Of a DNA stretch of 64,000 nucleotides, positions 32,656 to 44,029 are shown piece after piece (position 1 is the first letter of the stretch; every line of letters starts with the position of its first letter). The notes under the pieces were generated by a model. It was not told the DNA's origin and made no database searches. It worked only from the letters and a program-made list of their open reading frames with translations. The stretch is from Pycnopodia helianthoides (taxonomy: Eukaryota > Echinodermata > Asteroidea > Forcipulatida > Asteriidae): positions 4,617,501 through 4,681,500 of the forward strand of contig CM063255.1 in the NCBI GenBank assembly GCA_032158295.1, read 5' to 3'. The position numbers and the translations under genes are program-made.

Positions 32656-34984
32656 ACCTAAATTTGGGCATGAGATGAGTGATAGCATTGCTGCCTGGAA
32701 GCTTCTCATTACCTTTGTTGAATTAAACCAGATGCACTTTGCATTGTTGGTTGTTCCAACTTTGGGCATTTTTATTGAGGCCCGAAAGAATGGAGACCTG
32801 AATCACTGATGGCGAGTCGGTGACGGCACTTATTTTACTCGTGAAATTGTCAGTCAACATCACCATGCATAGACACTGTAAGTCTCGCGACGAAGGTCAC
32901 CATGGTGAGCCATCAGCTATGGGAGATTAACATGGATGCAATTTTGTGTGATTTTTGATTTGTCACATTACCTTTTTCCTACCCCCCCCCCCAAAAAAAA
33001 AAAAACACACAAAAAAAACCACACATATTGGTGGAATGATTACATTTAAAACTAACAAATGTAAGAAAGACTCTGCTAGGGTCAAAATGTCAGGCAAATA
33101 AAAAAACATTTAATCTGGAAACTTAAAGTGCGTTTATAGTGTCAATTCACATGTTAATCGGCCTTCAAAATCTAGAAGCTGATATATCAAAGATAACATA
33201 CAAGTACTTACTGTTAATTTTACGAACTTGAAAAACCCCCAAAAATGATGTTTTTTGAAAAGCCCGCGTGTCGAGAATCTGAAAAGGCGGAGGTCACGAT
33301 TGTTGCTACGTGACGTCACACACATGTGAGCAACAACTGATTAAGGTCTAATACCTAGAATCGTATGTTTTTCTATTGCGGAGTCACGCACGGGGAATGA
33401 TCACAAAAAAGACAGGCGTTGTTTACCAATAGGCGCGGTTGCCATGTGATATTTTAAATGAATAGTCCAAATAAATCAATGAATGAATGAACATTGCGTC
33501 GCATGGAGTTTACGCGACGCTGCACGGAGTTGCCGGGACAACGACACGTCATAGTTTCGCGCGGTTCGGGTACCGTACTATTACTAAATGCAGCAGCTTG
33601 CTCGAGTCTGCATGCGTGTTCGTCAAGGATCCAACGATCACACTTTGTTGCATGTTCTTTCTGTTCAAAAGTGAAGCGGAAATTAAGGTCAGCTTAAAAA
33701 ACAAAACAAGTCAGGCCACTTATATAATTACAATTTTTTGCTAAAAAATTATTCCTACCTCCATGGTTACACTAAATCTGAACATAAATCAGTCGACACA
33801 AAGCACACTCACCATTTTATAAAAATTGTATTTTATTTTTGATAAGCAGTGTCCTTTACTATAAAAAAGCTTTCTCTACAAATTTCAAAAGGAAAGTTCA
33901 TTATCAAAATGCCAAGTTATTGGTAATTAATTTAAAACTGTGATGTCATATCAATGTTTTGTCTGGCTCATTGGAGGTACATGTATTGGGTTTTGTTTCT
34001 TACAACACCAACCACAGAAAAAGAAACCCCAGTTCCAGCCTTCTTTCCCTCGGTAACATCTTTCCGATTGTTGTTCAACATGGGGCATGGTGGTAACCCC
34101 CCCCCCCCAAACACACACTCCTATTGTGTCTTCATTGTGTTCTGGGCATCTCAGGAATTCTTCAGGGGATTTTAGGGGGCACTTATGTACAAGAGGAATT
34201 AAAGTATGGGACATTAGGGGGAGGGTTACCCTCTGCCCCCACATCAGGCAAGGTATACATTATTTTCAGTGAGTTGACCAACCTTTTACATGGCTTGTGA
34301 ATGATGGCACAACTGTGCACGGTGAGGAGTGTTAAAACAAACGAGGTCGGATGGTTGCATGGAGCGCGCAAATTTCATGGCCCGATTTAAGTTGATAGGT
34401 CGCATATTTGGCTCGTGCAAGTTTAAAACTTGCGTATAATAGTTTGAAACTTAAGCAAGCGAGTTGCGCGAAGAGCTACTTGGCACTCGACATGGATTGA
34501 AATTCAACGTACATGATGTAGAGTCGAGGCGAGCTGAGGCTAAACTGTCAGATTTGATCTCAACTTTTTAAGGCTTTTGAAAAATTTGATTACAAATGGT
34601 AATGAAAGAGTGGCGACTCGATCTGAAACGGCAGTCTAAAACCTTGCAGGGTCCGGGCCGCATAAATGGACCTCACCATTGGCTCAGTCCTTATTAAACG
34701 GCCATTTAGGACCTTGTCGACACTCTATCATTCCTTTGTTCAAAGCCATAGTGGATGATACTGAATGGTCAGACAGCAGCTCAGCTTTGACCATCAGCTA
34801 GTGGTAATATGCACCTTACACTTTTTACAGCCATTCCTCTTCCACACTCTTTGGAATAAAAAGCGTACACACTGACCATTGCATTCTTCCTCATCTCTTG
34901 ACCATCAGCTGTTGGTATGAGCCCTGCACTTTGTACTGTCCTTGTCCTCTTCCATCGATTATCACAAGAAGCATTCTTGATACT
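32656..34984. other. Gene-free stretch downstream of DTWD1
   Basis: Contains C and A runs near 32982, a repeat with C-run and GGGG-rich ends at 34078-34245, and otherwise unique AT-rich DNA. No exon could be supported. Confidence 0.35.
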
Positions 34985-36170
34985 GAAGATCATTGTAATT
35001 TTCCTCAAGAATAATCACCTCTTCACCTGAGCCTGGAATTCCTTGGCTTCCTTTTCCTCTTCAGCCTTCTTGACCAGGCCATCCAGGAAGCAGTAGCAAG
35101 CTATCAAAGTTTACATGTACTGACCATTGTAACCTTTCTCAAGGACGATTACCTCTTCACCTGATTATGGCTCTCCTTGGCTTCCAGTTCCTCTTCAGCC
35201 TTCTTGACCAGGCCATGCAGGAAGCAGTAGAAGGACAGCAAGCTATCATACATGTACTGACCATTGTAATCTTTCTCAAGGACGATTACCTCTTCACCTG
35301 ATTATGGCTCTCCTTGGCTTCCTGTTCCTCTTCAGCCTTCTTGACCAGGCCATGCAGGAAGCAGTAGAAGGACAGCAAGCTATCATACATGTACTGACCA
35401 TTGTAATCTTTCTTCAGGACGATTACCTCTTCACCTGATTCTGGCTCTCCTTGGCTTCCTGTTCCTTTTCAGCCTTCTTGACCAGGCCATGCAAGAAGCT
35501 GTAGAAGAACTGCAAGTTAGCATAGATGTACTGATCATTGTAATCTTTTTCCAGGATGATCACCTCTTCACCTGAACCCGACTCCCCTTGGCTCCTTTTT
35601 CTTCTTTAGCCTTCTTGACGAGGCAATGCAGGAAGCAGTAGAAGAACAGCAAGCTATCATACATGTACTGGCCATTGTAACCTTTCTCAAGGACGTTCAC
35701 CTCTTCTCCCAATGCTGGCTCTCATTTGCTTCCTGTTCCTCTTCAGCCTTCTTGACGAGGCAATGCAGGAAGCAGTAGAAGAACAGCAAGCTATCATACA
35801 TGTACATGTACTGACCATTGTAACCTTTCTCCAGGATGATCACCTCTTCATCTAAACCTGGCTGTCCTTGGCTTCCTGTTCCTCTGCAGCCTTCTTGACC
35901 AGGCCATGAAGGACGCTGTAGAAAAACAGCAAGTTATCATAGATGTACTGACCATCGCAATCTTCCTCTAGGGTGATCACCTCTTCATCTGAACCTGGGT
36001 CTCCTTGGCTTCCTGTTCCTTTTCAGCCTTCTTGACCAGGCCATGCAGGAAGTAGGAGAAGAACAGTAAGCTAAGAACAGACCATTGAAACCTTTCTTCA
36101 GGACGATCACCTCTTTACCTGATTCTGGCTCTCCTTGGCTATGTACTGACCATTGTAACCTTTCTTCAGG
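34985..36170 (-). repeat. ~137-bp tandem array derived from the end of DTWD1 exon 4
   Basis: About eight units with a period of 137 bp (one of ~144, one truncated near 36062-36140). Each keeps the equivalents of [20 protein letters not shown] and of the QVKR-stop end. The GCCTTCTTGACCAGGCC landmark recurs near 35059, 35196, 35333, 35470, 35607, 35744, 35888 and 36025, and in exon 4 itself near 36224. The array units share a small insertion (ACATGT before ACTGACC) that exon 4 lacks. Most units still hold an open frame of ~45 codons on the minus strand. Confidence 0.9.
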
Positions 36171-36174
36171 ATGA

Positions 36175-36428
36175 TCACCTCTTCACCTGATTCTGGCTCT
36201 CCTTGGCTTCCTTTTCCTCTTCAGCCTTCTTGACCAGGCCATGAAGGAAGCTGTAGAAGAACAGCAAGTTATCATACTGACCGGTGTAATCTCTCCGTAG
36301 CATGATCGTGTGATAATCAACAAGGAAATAGTAGATCGCTTCAATCGTGGCTAGGTATGTATCGGGTTTGTTATGCTGTGTTCTCCAGAAAGTCGTTGTT
36401 CTGCTAGTCAGAATCACTCTCTTGAAGT
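36175..36428 (-). CDS. DTWD1: DTWD1 exon 4 (terminal)
   Basis: The acceptor is TTTAACCAACAG. It encodes [38 protein letters not shown] and a Lys/Glu-rich tail ending QNQVKR, with TGA at 36177-36175. The last ~130 bases of this exon are the parent sequence of the tandem array that follows it. Confidence 0.93.
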
Positions 36429-39400
36429 CTGTTGGTTAAAGAATAACCACTGCTTGTTAAAAAGACAATTTAGTTATTTTTTGATATCTAACAACATCGC
36501 TGGGCATGGACAAATTACCTTGTTATAGCAGGACAGTTGTTAAGAAGACAGCAAACTAAGAACACAACGCAGAAATGAGATTTTGGACTTCGGAATGTCA
36601 TCTTTATAAGCAGAAACTATTTATCTACGATGGTTGATGGTAGCGGTCAAAACATAAGTGTTTCAGCTGGTAACTTTATACGCGAGTGGTTAATTTTGAT
36701 GCCCTTTTTGTGGACTTGCTGCCAATAATTATACAAGTATTCACATAGAGTTTGGCTTCAAATCATGATCTGCCTTGTTCACTGAAGTGAATTAGGGCAA
36801 ATTTGTGATATATTCCTCCACAGCAAGAGGCAATTAAGAGACCACACAGTGGTCAAAACTTATTATCAATGTTCTGTGTTGTTATATCAGACGGAACTCT
36901 GCAAACATAAAAGGTCACTAGGAAGTAGTTGCGGGTAAAACCCATGCGTAAATCTCTCATAAGGGAAGAGTGTTGCTTTTTTCGTTGTGGTCTTGACGTT
37001 TCAAAAGTCACATGCACCTGTACTCATTTACTATGAAAACCTCCTTACCTGCTAGCCTCTCATCCCTTATAATGACTCCAAACTGGTTCCATGTGCTGTC
37101 TATAAAAATCACTCTCTCGTACGGAGAACCACCTTTATCCTTAACTGGTGATATCTGAGCTCTTGTTGAAATGTTACCACTATTTTCTTTCTCAGATATT
37201 TGTACAAGCTTGCTTAGGTTCTCAGATAGTCCATGACATCTTGACGATGAGAGCTCTTCAGATGATTGACTTGATTGTGACTGAAAACTCCTCTCAGCTG
37301 ATGTGTGACTCTGGGACTCGCAAGTTCTGCGTGGCGGGGTTGATGAGATTGTGTCAGTTACTGGGGCAATAAGTTCTGTGCCTGCATCGTCCATATCATC
37401 ACTGGGGTCTGAACATCTCTCTGCATTTGTTACACTAAGACTGCTGTCTGGACCATTGTTGGCTGTGTGGCTGGAACTTGAAGAACTCGCACCGTGGGGT
37501 TGACATCTTTGTTGGATGCCACTTTGTGAAGATGCTTCTTCCTTTGCCATACTTTCGTTTTGTGGTATTCTGCTCTTTGAAAGTTCCTCAAGAGATACTG
37601 CATCCTTGCAAGGAAACACAAGAAGAATCTGGGGAAAAAAAGAAGAAACTTCCGGCTTGAGAACAGAAGATAAAAAAGCATCAGGGCTAAAACATTGAAT
37701 CACAATTACATGTACATGTACCAAACAGTCCTGGAATTCGATAAAGGCCATGCCTCTGTTGCCCTGGTCTTGGCCTTGGTGCCCCTTCAAATGTTTCGCA
37801 TAGACTTTTAAGATTTGTCAATGGAAGTGCCCTTTGCAAAATGAGAGTGGCCTTGCCCTCTCAAAGATGAAATTCCAGACCTGACCCAATATACAATCTC
37901 TCCTCCAAGTGATGTCTCCATGCAAGGTGATGCCTAAAGCCTTTCAGGGCGCTAAGTACCAACTCAAGCTTTTATATTCCCAATTTCCTAAAAATTACGT
38001 AAAGCCTCCTTATTTCCCCCTGAGGATTAATTTCTATGATCTCTGAAAAAAAAAAAAAAATTCTAAAATACACAACATTGTATTTTTTTCCTTTAGCACA
38101 CCAAAAGAAAGAAAAAAAAAAGAGCTGGCAACCATCTTGAAAAAAAATAGCCTGGCCGGTTGTCTTGAAAAAATGTGCCTGCCTCCTCCTGTTAAAAAAA
38201 AAGGCAGGACGCTAAACATGTTTTTTAAAGGCACTAAACACTATTGGTAATTACTCAAAATAATTGTTAGCATAAAACAATGAGCAATGGAGAGCTGTTG
38301 ATAGTATAAAACATTGTGAAAAAAAGCTCCCTCTGAAGTAACGTAGTTTTTGAGAAAGAAGTAATTTCTCAGTAAAATATTTGAACTGATTTTGAGACCT
38401 CACGCGTGAGGTCTCGAAATCGAAAACAAGCATCTGAAAGCACACAACTTCGTGTGACAACATGAACAAGGGTGTTTTTTCTTCCAATATTATCTTGCAC
38501 TTTCGACGACCAATTGAGTTCAAAGGTTTGTTATTTTGTGCATAATGTTGAGATACACCAAGTGAGAAGACTGGTCTTTGACAATTACTAAAGGTGTCCA
38601 GTGTCTTTAAATATCATTTTGACTTTAACTACTGTGCTCAGTTTCACAAAAGCACAAGGAATCATCTTAAGATGAGTTGTCAATATTACCAATAGGGATT
38701 TGATTTGCTTTGTAAATTTTAAGATTGATATAAAGTTAAGATCAATCTTAAACTCTTTGTGAAATCGACCCCCGAACCGAGAAATGGGGGTTACTGGTCA
38801 ATTGCTAAAACAACCTGGACTCTTGCCAGTGGTTTTGCAGTCAAATCAAGCCATACATGTAGGCTCAGAGGAAATCAAATACCTGTTACTTATCAAGGCC
38901 ATGTCACAGGGGACAATTTACAGGCAACCAGTTCCAGGCATTCTCCAATAAGAAAGTTTATTCACATTTTCAGTTTTCTCATTAATATTTTCATGGGGAA
39001 AGTAACTTTACAGAACTAGAAGAACTTCTCTTGTGCTGCCGAAGTGTTCCTTGTACAAGCAGTGCAAGTGGTTGCCTCGCAGTTGCCTGAAAAATTTGCC
39101 CTGTGTGACATGGCCTTCAGAACAATATCTTGAAAGCAGAAAGAGATTGACCTTTTCCTTGTTTTCAAAATGAGGTATGTCCGGATAAGTGTAGATTGTC
39201 ACATGATCTGGAGCTAAGAGCCGAGCGTGTACAGCGGTGCTCTTTCCATCAACCTCAGCTGGATGCTTGATAATATCAACCATCAATGGGAGCTGTACAG
39301 AAACAAGAAAACAAACTTAAAGGTATTGTACACTTTTGGTAACAGCTCAAAATCAGTGTCCACATTTTGTGTGATTAAACATATGCGTGAACAAACAAAC

Positions 39401-42221
39401 CTGTGAAAGTTTGAGCTCAATTGGTCATCGAGGTCACGAGAAAATAGTGAAAAGAGATCTTATGTGTTTTCTGTTTTTTCAAATTATCGCGCGCAATAAT
39501 TACTATTGTTTTACTCGTTTCTCAGAAACGATAGCATTTTAGGCAGAAATATTTTAAGGAACCCTTTCTACCATTACTTACTTTAAATCATGTAAGTTAT
39601 GTGTGAATCTGTGAACATTGTGTTTTTCGATCTTACCAATAGTGTACAGGGCCTTTAAAATTTAGATTTTTAAATATTGATTGACTTAAAGGAACATTAC
39701 AGAATTGGTTTTTGCTAACAAAACGGTTGCTGGCAGTGTAAGCACTTTATGTGATCCACCATATATACATAAACTGACAAACCTGTTGAAGTTTGAGATC
39801 GATCGGCCATCTGGGTCACAAGAAAATAGTGAAAAAACGATTACACATTTGCATGAAATCATATAGATTCAACAAATGAATAAAACGCTCACTGAGCGAT
39901 AAACTCCAATCGGAAAATTAGTTTATTCATTTCTCATCAAATATGGCACTTCAGACAGAAATATTTCAAGCCCGGATGTTTTCTACTATCATCATCATTA
40001 GACCGTGTAAGTTTTATGTAAATCTGTGATCAAAAAGTATATTTTACAAGTTTTGTTCTTACCAATTCTGTAATGTTCCTTTAACCTGTTCACTAAAGAA
40101 CAAAGTCATGAAAGTAATACCTCAAATGATGCAGATATTTTTGATCAAAAGGTGTCCAACATCAGTAGTTTTGAATGGCTTTTCCTTGCTTAAAACAAAC
40201 AACAATCTGGGCCAGCTGGGTATTATTATTTTTTTTCTTCTTCTTTTTCATTTGTAAATTTGTTAATACAAACTGAGCTTTGATTTTTCAGTTATTTCTT
40301 TAGACCCACCCAACCACAATTTCGAAAAAAAATATAAATTTATAAAAATAAGATTTTAAGACTATTCTGATTGGCCACTAACATTGGCAAGATTGAAGAT
40401 ATAAATTATTTGGGATTGAACAAGGACAAATTGACGAGAGTGGGATTTGAACCTGCGACCTGTGGATTAACGTGCCGGCGCTCTGCCAACTAAGCTTTCA
40501 AGCCCTATGTTGGTGGTGCCAGCCAGAAGCCATTCAACCTGTATCTGCATTATAGCCAGGGGTTACACCCAACTAACCAAGTTTACGATACAACCTGGGA
40601 AGTGGCAGCAGAGGGATCTCACCTTACAGCCTCATGCATGTATCCAAGTTTTATGTTAAAGGAACATTACAGAATTGGTAATTGTAAAATATATTTTTGA
40701 TCACAGATTTACATAAAACTTACACGGTCTAATGATGATGATAGTAGAAAACATCCCTTGAAATATTTCTGTCTGAAATGCCATATTTGATGAGAAATGA
40801 ATAAACTAATTTTCCGATTGGAGTTTATCGCTCAGTGAGCGTTTTATTAATTTGTTGAACCTATATGATTTCATGCAAATGTGTAATCGGTTTTTCACTA
40901 TTTTCTCGTGACCCAGATGGCCGATCGATCTCAAACTTCTACAGGTTTGTCAGTTTATGTATATGGTGGATTACATAAAGTGCTTACACTGCCAGCAACT
41001 GTTTTGTTAGCAAAAACCAATTCTGTAATGTTCCTTTAACTTGCGTGTACTGACCGGTGAATTTTGGTGCATCAATGATGCAGTGATCGCATAAGTGGTC
41101 AAATGTTTGTCTGACAGCCGGGTGTTTTGAGTAAAACTAAAAGTGACGTCTTAGGTTAGTGAGGAGTGACTATTTAATACATTTTTAAATTGTATTTAAC
41201 GTCTATCGCAAATACTGCCCGGTTGGTTTTGCACAACATTGGTCGAAAGGCATTGTGGAAAGGAAAAGGGTACAGTGTTCCCTTTTTCTTCCCACAATGA
41301 CTTTCAGAACCATTGTGCAATAGACCTTATGTAGGCTAACGCCAACAACAGCAATGCCACTTGTCATGCTTGTCAGCTTGTGACTTGTGTACGATTGCAA
41401 AAGGGCGCACACACTCAATCAGCATCACCAGGACCCAATTTCATAGAGCTGCTTAACGGCCGATTCTGTGCTTACGTCCGAGTTTCTATTTCAATCATAG
41501 CGCTGCTAACCGTAAGCACACAAAAAGGTATGCTAACCTTCCGGTGCTTACTGTCCAAAAATGAATGACGTAACAATGCAAATACATGGTGAACGCGCAA
41601 GATGACTGCCTTATTTTCTTGCTAACCTGTGAAATACGCTTATGCTTAAGCAAATTTTTCTGCTACAGTTAGCACGAAAATTTGCTTACCGTTAAGCAGC
41701 GCTATGAATAATGATTGAAATTGGGCCCAGATCACTGCCAAGGTAAAAAAATTCTATACATTTAGAAAAAGCAATGATTTTATCCTGCTACAAAATGGAC
41801 GTGAACTATTCTCTAGAGAAACGGAAAATGTAAACACAACTTTTTTTTAAATACAGTCAAGTTAGGCCTGTGAAGTTTGTCAAATTATCAATTTGCGCAG
41901 TATCTCAAATGAGCGCTCCTAAAATTTGTCAAATCACAAGCTTGCGCAGTGTCTCTATTAGCGCTCCATACGAAGTCGCGCGGAGATTTGCTCAATCTTG
42001 AGATTGCGCTGCTCAGTCTCGAGATTGAGCCCCTTCCAGTAACTTACTTCAACTGTGTTGTAAACTCCCGTTATTCCAGGCATCGGCAAGTAGCACGTGT
42101 AACAGAAATACTTTCTGGATGATCCACATTCTGGACATCTTGTCCGAGTGGTCACTCCGTTCAGAGGACCGTGGGGGTCGATTTGCATTCCAGCAAAGGG
42201 ACCGGCTCCTTTTAAATTCAT
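36175..42221 (-). CDS. DTWD1: DTWD1: tRNA-uridine aminocarboxypropyltransferase 1, complete, ~382 aa
   Basis: DTW-domain enzymes move the 3-amino-3-carboxypropyl group of S-adenosylmethionine onto uridine in tRNA (acp3U); vertebrate DTWD1 acts on the D-loop and is nuclear. Exons are 42048-42221, 39152-39292, 37049-37628 and 36175-36428, all GT-AG, with phases 0, 0, 1. Near the N-terminus a zinc-ribbon-like motif, [15 protein letters not shown], puts cysteines at 29, 32, 40 and 43. Exon 2 has [19 protein letters not shown] and [11 protein letters not shown]. The DTW core [10 protein letters not shown] is at ~278-287. The end has [20 protein letters not shown] and [12 protein letters not shown] Ser/Gln-rich insert of ~145 residues in exon 3 makes it longer than the ~300-aa vertebrate protein. 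Start choice: the first ATG before the Cys motif is at 42221; the frame is open 21 codons further but without another ATG. Confidence 0.93.
37049..37628 (-). CDS. DTWD1: DTWD1 exon 3 (long Ser-rich insert plus DTW core)
   Basis: 580 bases, from ATTCTTCTTG after TTTTTCCCCAG to G before GTAAGG, phase 1. It opens with [16 protein letters not shown] (the LIFPG region of the family), continues with a low-complexity Ser/Gln/Glu segment, and closes with [17 protein letters not shown] and RDERLAG. Confidence 0.92.
37730..37885 (+). repeat. Family G repeat (GGAAGTGCCCTTTGCAAAAT)
   Basis: About 155 bp of the family with GTTGCCCTGGTCTTGGCCTT and TCAAAGATGAAATTCCAG, just upstream of DTWD1 exon 3. Other copies: 46145-46250, 54665-54815, 55080-55247, 62355-62517. 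Confidence 0.8.
37985..38224. mobile_element. Family H element, left end lost
   Basis: The right end GGACGCTAAACATGTTTTTT abuts a family C element. The interior TGGCAACCATCTTGAAAAA matches the family. Confidence 0.75.
38225..38610 (+). mobile_element. Family C TTAA element
   Basis: Close copy of 609-1004, abutting the end of a family H element. Confidence 0.9.
39152..39292 (-). CDS. DTWD1: DTWD1 exon 2
   Basis: Forty-seven codons, starting CTC after TTTCTGTACAG and ending AAG before GTCAATC, a weak donor. It encodes [20 protein letters not shown] and [24 protein letters not shown] element ends only 24 bases upstream of its acceptor. Confidence 0.93.
39317..39658 (+). mobile_element. Family B TTAA element next to DTWD1 exon 2
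   Basis: TTAAAGGTATTGTACACTTT to GTGTACAGGGCCTTTAA. It lies in DTWD1 intron 1, ending 24 bases before the exon 2 acceptor. Confidence 0.92.
39686..40084 (+). mobile_element. Family A TTAA element in DTWD1 intron 1
   Basis: Full-length copy, 28 bases beyond the family B copy at 39317-39658. Confidence 0.92.
40437..40625 (-). mobile_element. tRNA-like element, single copy of the unit
   Basis: On the minus strand it carries AGCTTAGTTGGCAGAGCGCC and GCAGGTTCAAATCCCACTC, plus the shared GTTTACGATACAACCTGGGA body. Confidence 0.7.
40656..41039 (-). mobile_element. Family A TTAA element in DTWD1 intron 1
   Basis: Full-length, opposite orientation to 39686. Confidence 0.92.
41431..41728. mobile_element. 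Family F element, larger form in DTWD1 intron 1
   Basis: GGACCCAATTTCATAGAGCT to ATTGAAATTGGGCCC, with a different interior (CGTAAGCACACAAAAAGGTA). Confidence 0.75.
42048..42221 (-). CDS. DTWD1: DTWD1 exon 1
   Basis: Fifty-eight codons from the ATG to GAA before GTAAGT, phase 0. It carries the four-cysteine motif and ends [10 protein letters not shown]. Translation could not begin at the upstream in-frame TTG at 42284 by ordinary eukaryotic rules. Confidence 0.92.
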
Positions 42222-42284
42222 TTTAAAAACCAAAAATTGGTAGGCAAACTGTTTCACTTCAACAAGTCCCCTCTGCAAGTGCAA

Positions 42285-42575
42285 TGTGTCACTGCGAGTA
42301 GTCTCGGTACAAGACGTAGTGGACGTATATTTGGTGTTGTTAACATTAAATCATTGATAGAGGGCGCACATTTAACTCACTGACGATCGAATAATGTGCC
42401 GCAGAAGTGTTGTTGGAGCAATATTTAGTACGGAATTCTTTTACTATTTTTAGTCCTCGCTTCGTCGTCTAACCGAAAAGTCGCCATTAGTCACACAAAC
42501 TTACGTGAGACTCTCACTGTGTACCTACTAATATACTATACGACGTTAGGAGCTACTCTAAAACAGTCCTGCAGG
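42285..42575. promoter_or_regulatory. Possible bidirectional promoter between DTWD1 and the plus-strand ORF gene
   Basis: Non-repetitive DNA between the DTWD1 start and a plus-strand sequence that could be a non-coding first exon, with a donor (CCTGCAG then GTCAGT) at ~42573. No TATA box is obvious. Inference from arrangement only. Confidence 0.3.
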
Positions 42576-43374
42576 TCAGTAAATCATCTTTAAAATAGGA
42601 TTAGCAGAGGACCCATGTAATTGTAATGTAATGTACAGGTATACTGTGTAGTGTGTGTGTTGTTGGACTCTGTTGTTATTGTTACTGAAGTGTTGTTAGG
42701 TCACGTCAGGAGACTAAAAAATGTACAGTAAAAAAACAAACAATGAACACCTCTTGCTTGACTGCCGGCTCTGCCACCTGACCGACTGAGTGCTAGCTGG
42801 AGTGGAATAGTGAAAGGGTAATCCTCAGACTGCCATGGTGGGATGCCATGAAAAATTAAAAGGAGGAGTCCAACTTGGGCTACAATCTAGGCCTACATTT
42901 ACAGATGTACGATAACTCTTTTCAGCTGGTTAGAATAGTAAACCACAGATCACATTGCTCCCCCCCCCCATTGCCCACCAGCCCTGGCCCTCATCCTTTT
43001 TCGAGTCTGCGTCCTTTTAAGTCTTTATTTCTTTATTTCTGTGCCCAAACATGCCAACAAGAATAAGCCTATTTTCGCTTCATCGTTTACCCATATGTTA
43101 ACTTCTTGGTTCTACAAAGCGAGCAATTTTTTTAGTCTGGTTCTTTCCTCTCTGAAAACAAAAATAAATAAGTAAAAGGCCCTCATCCTCCTCTTTTTGT
43201 CAAAACCACGACGATCAACTTCCAGCGTATTTTTATACTTTGCCCAAATCCCCATCAACCTAAGTAAGTAAAGTAAGTCGCTTACTTCACTTACTAAGTG
43301 TAATGTTTTGCTTTGATTTGTCCTCAGTTTTTTACCAGAGTCAACTGTTGGAGATCAATCGACACCAAGGCATA

Positions 43375-43995
43375 ATGGAGAGCATGAGCATGAGCCTAGT
43401 AGATGCTGCACTGAATGAACTGGGAATGCTGAGTTCCGTGACAGACAGTCGTAAGGACTACCTGAACGAACAGGCAGCTGCTCGGCGCAGATCCAGCAGC
43501 TACAACGTCCTCCAGCTAAATCCAACATACGTCACCTGCCTTGGGCCAGTGTGCCGTTCGGAAAAGGCCAAATCTAAACATACCGGCGAAGAAGAAGCCC
43601 CACGAAGTTTGAGAGCGTCTAGCTCAGTGCCCCAACTGGTCACCACTGAAAATCGAGTGTGTCGTCGACAGCGCTCAAAGCCTAGATACAGCCGGCCGTA
43701 TCACATACCCAAGCAGTATGCTGCAGGGACTCGCTCACGTCGGACTACAGAACCATCCGAGGAGAAAGAGTCGATGGTTCAGCCCAAAGATGGGACTGAT
43801 GCATCTATCAACCTTGATCTGACCTTTGACAATGATATAGTGCCGACCATTCACTGTCTTACGCGTTCCAAGTCTGTGGATGACGTGAGACTTGAGGCGT
43901 TTCAGGCAGCGACAAACGTGCAAGGAACGTCACAACATCATGAGTTGGAAATGGTCTCCAGACACTTGAAGGATTTGCAGGTTTCATCGCAATAA
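43375..43995 (+). CDS. Hypothetical Ser/Arg-rich protein, 206 aa
   Basis: A strong acceptor (TTGTCCTCAG, exon starting at 43328) precedes an ATG at 43375, and the frame stays open for 206 codons, far above background here. It begins MESMSMSLVDAALNELGML (likely an amphipathic helix), then SVTDSRKDYL, a basic Ser-rich tract ARRRSSSYNVLQLNP, a CLGPVCRSEKAKS patch, basic RRQRSKPRYSRPYHIPKQY, and LTRSKSVDDVRLEAF. It ends with a short helix EMVSRHLKDLQV. RRSSS and RSKS look like basophilic kinase sites. No signal peptide or membrane segment is present, so it is probably intracellular. I do not recognise the family. The stop is the first TAA of an (AAT)n microsatellite. Confidence 0.7.
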   Translation: MESMSMSLVDAALNELGMLSSVTDSRKDYLNEQAAARRRSSSYNVLQLNPTYVTCLGPVCRSEKAKSKHTGEEEAPRSLRASSSVPQLVTTENRVCRRQRSKPRYSRPYHIPKQYAAGTRSRRTTEPSEEKESMVQPKDGTDASINLDLTFDNDIVPTIHCLTRSKSVDDVRLEAFQAATNVQGTSQHHELEMVSRHLKDLQVSSQ

Positions 43996-44029
43996 TAATA
44001 ATAATAATAGTAACTACTTCTTATATATC

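Noticed and set aside
42222..42284. DTWD1 translation beginning at 42284
   Set aside because: The codon there is TTG; the first in-frame ATG is 42221 and lies before all conserved residues.
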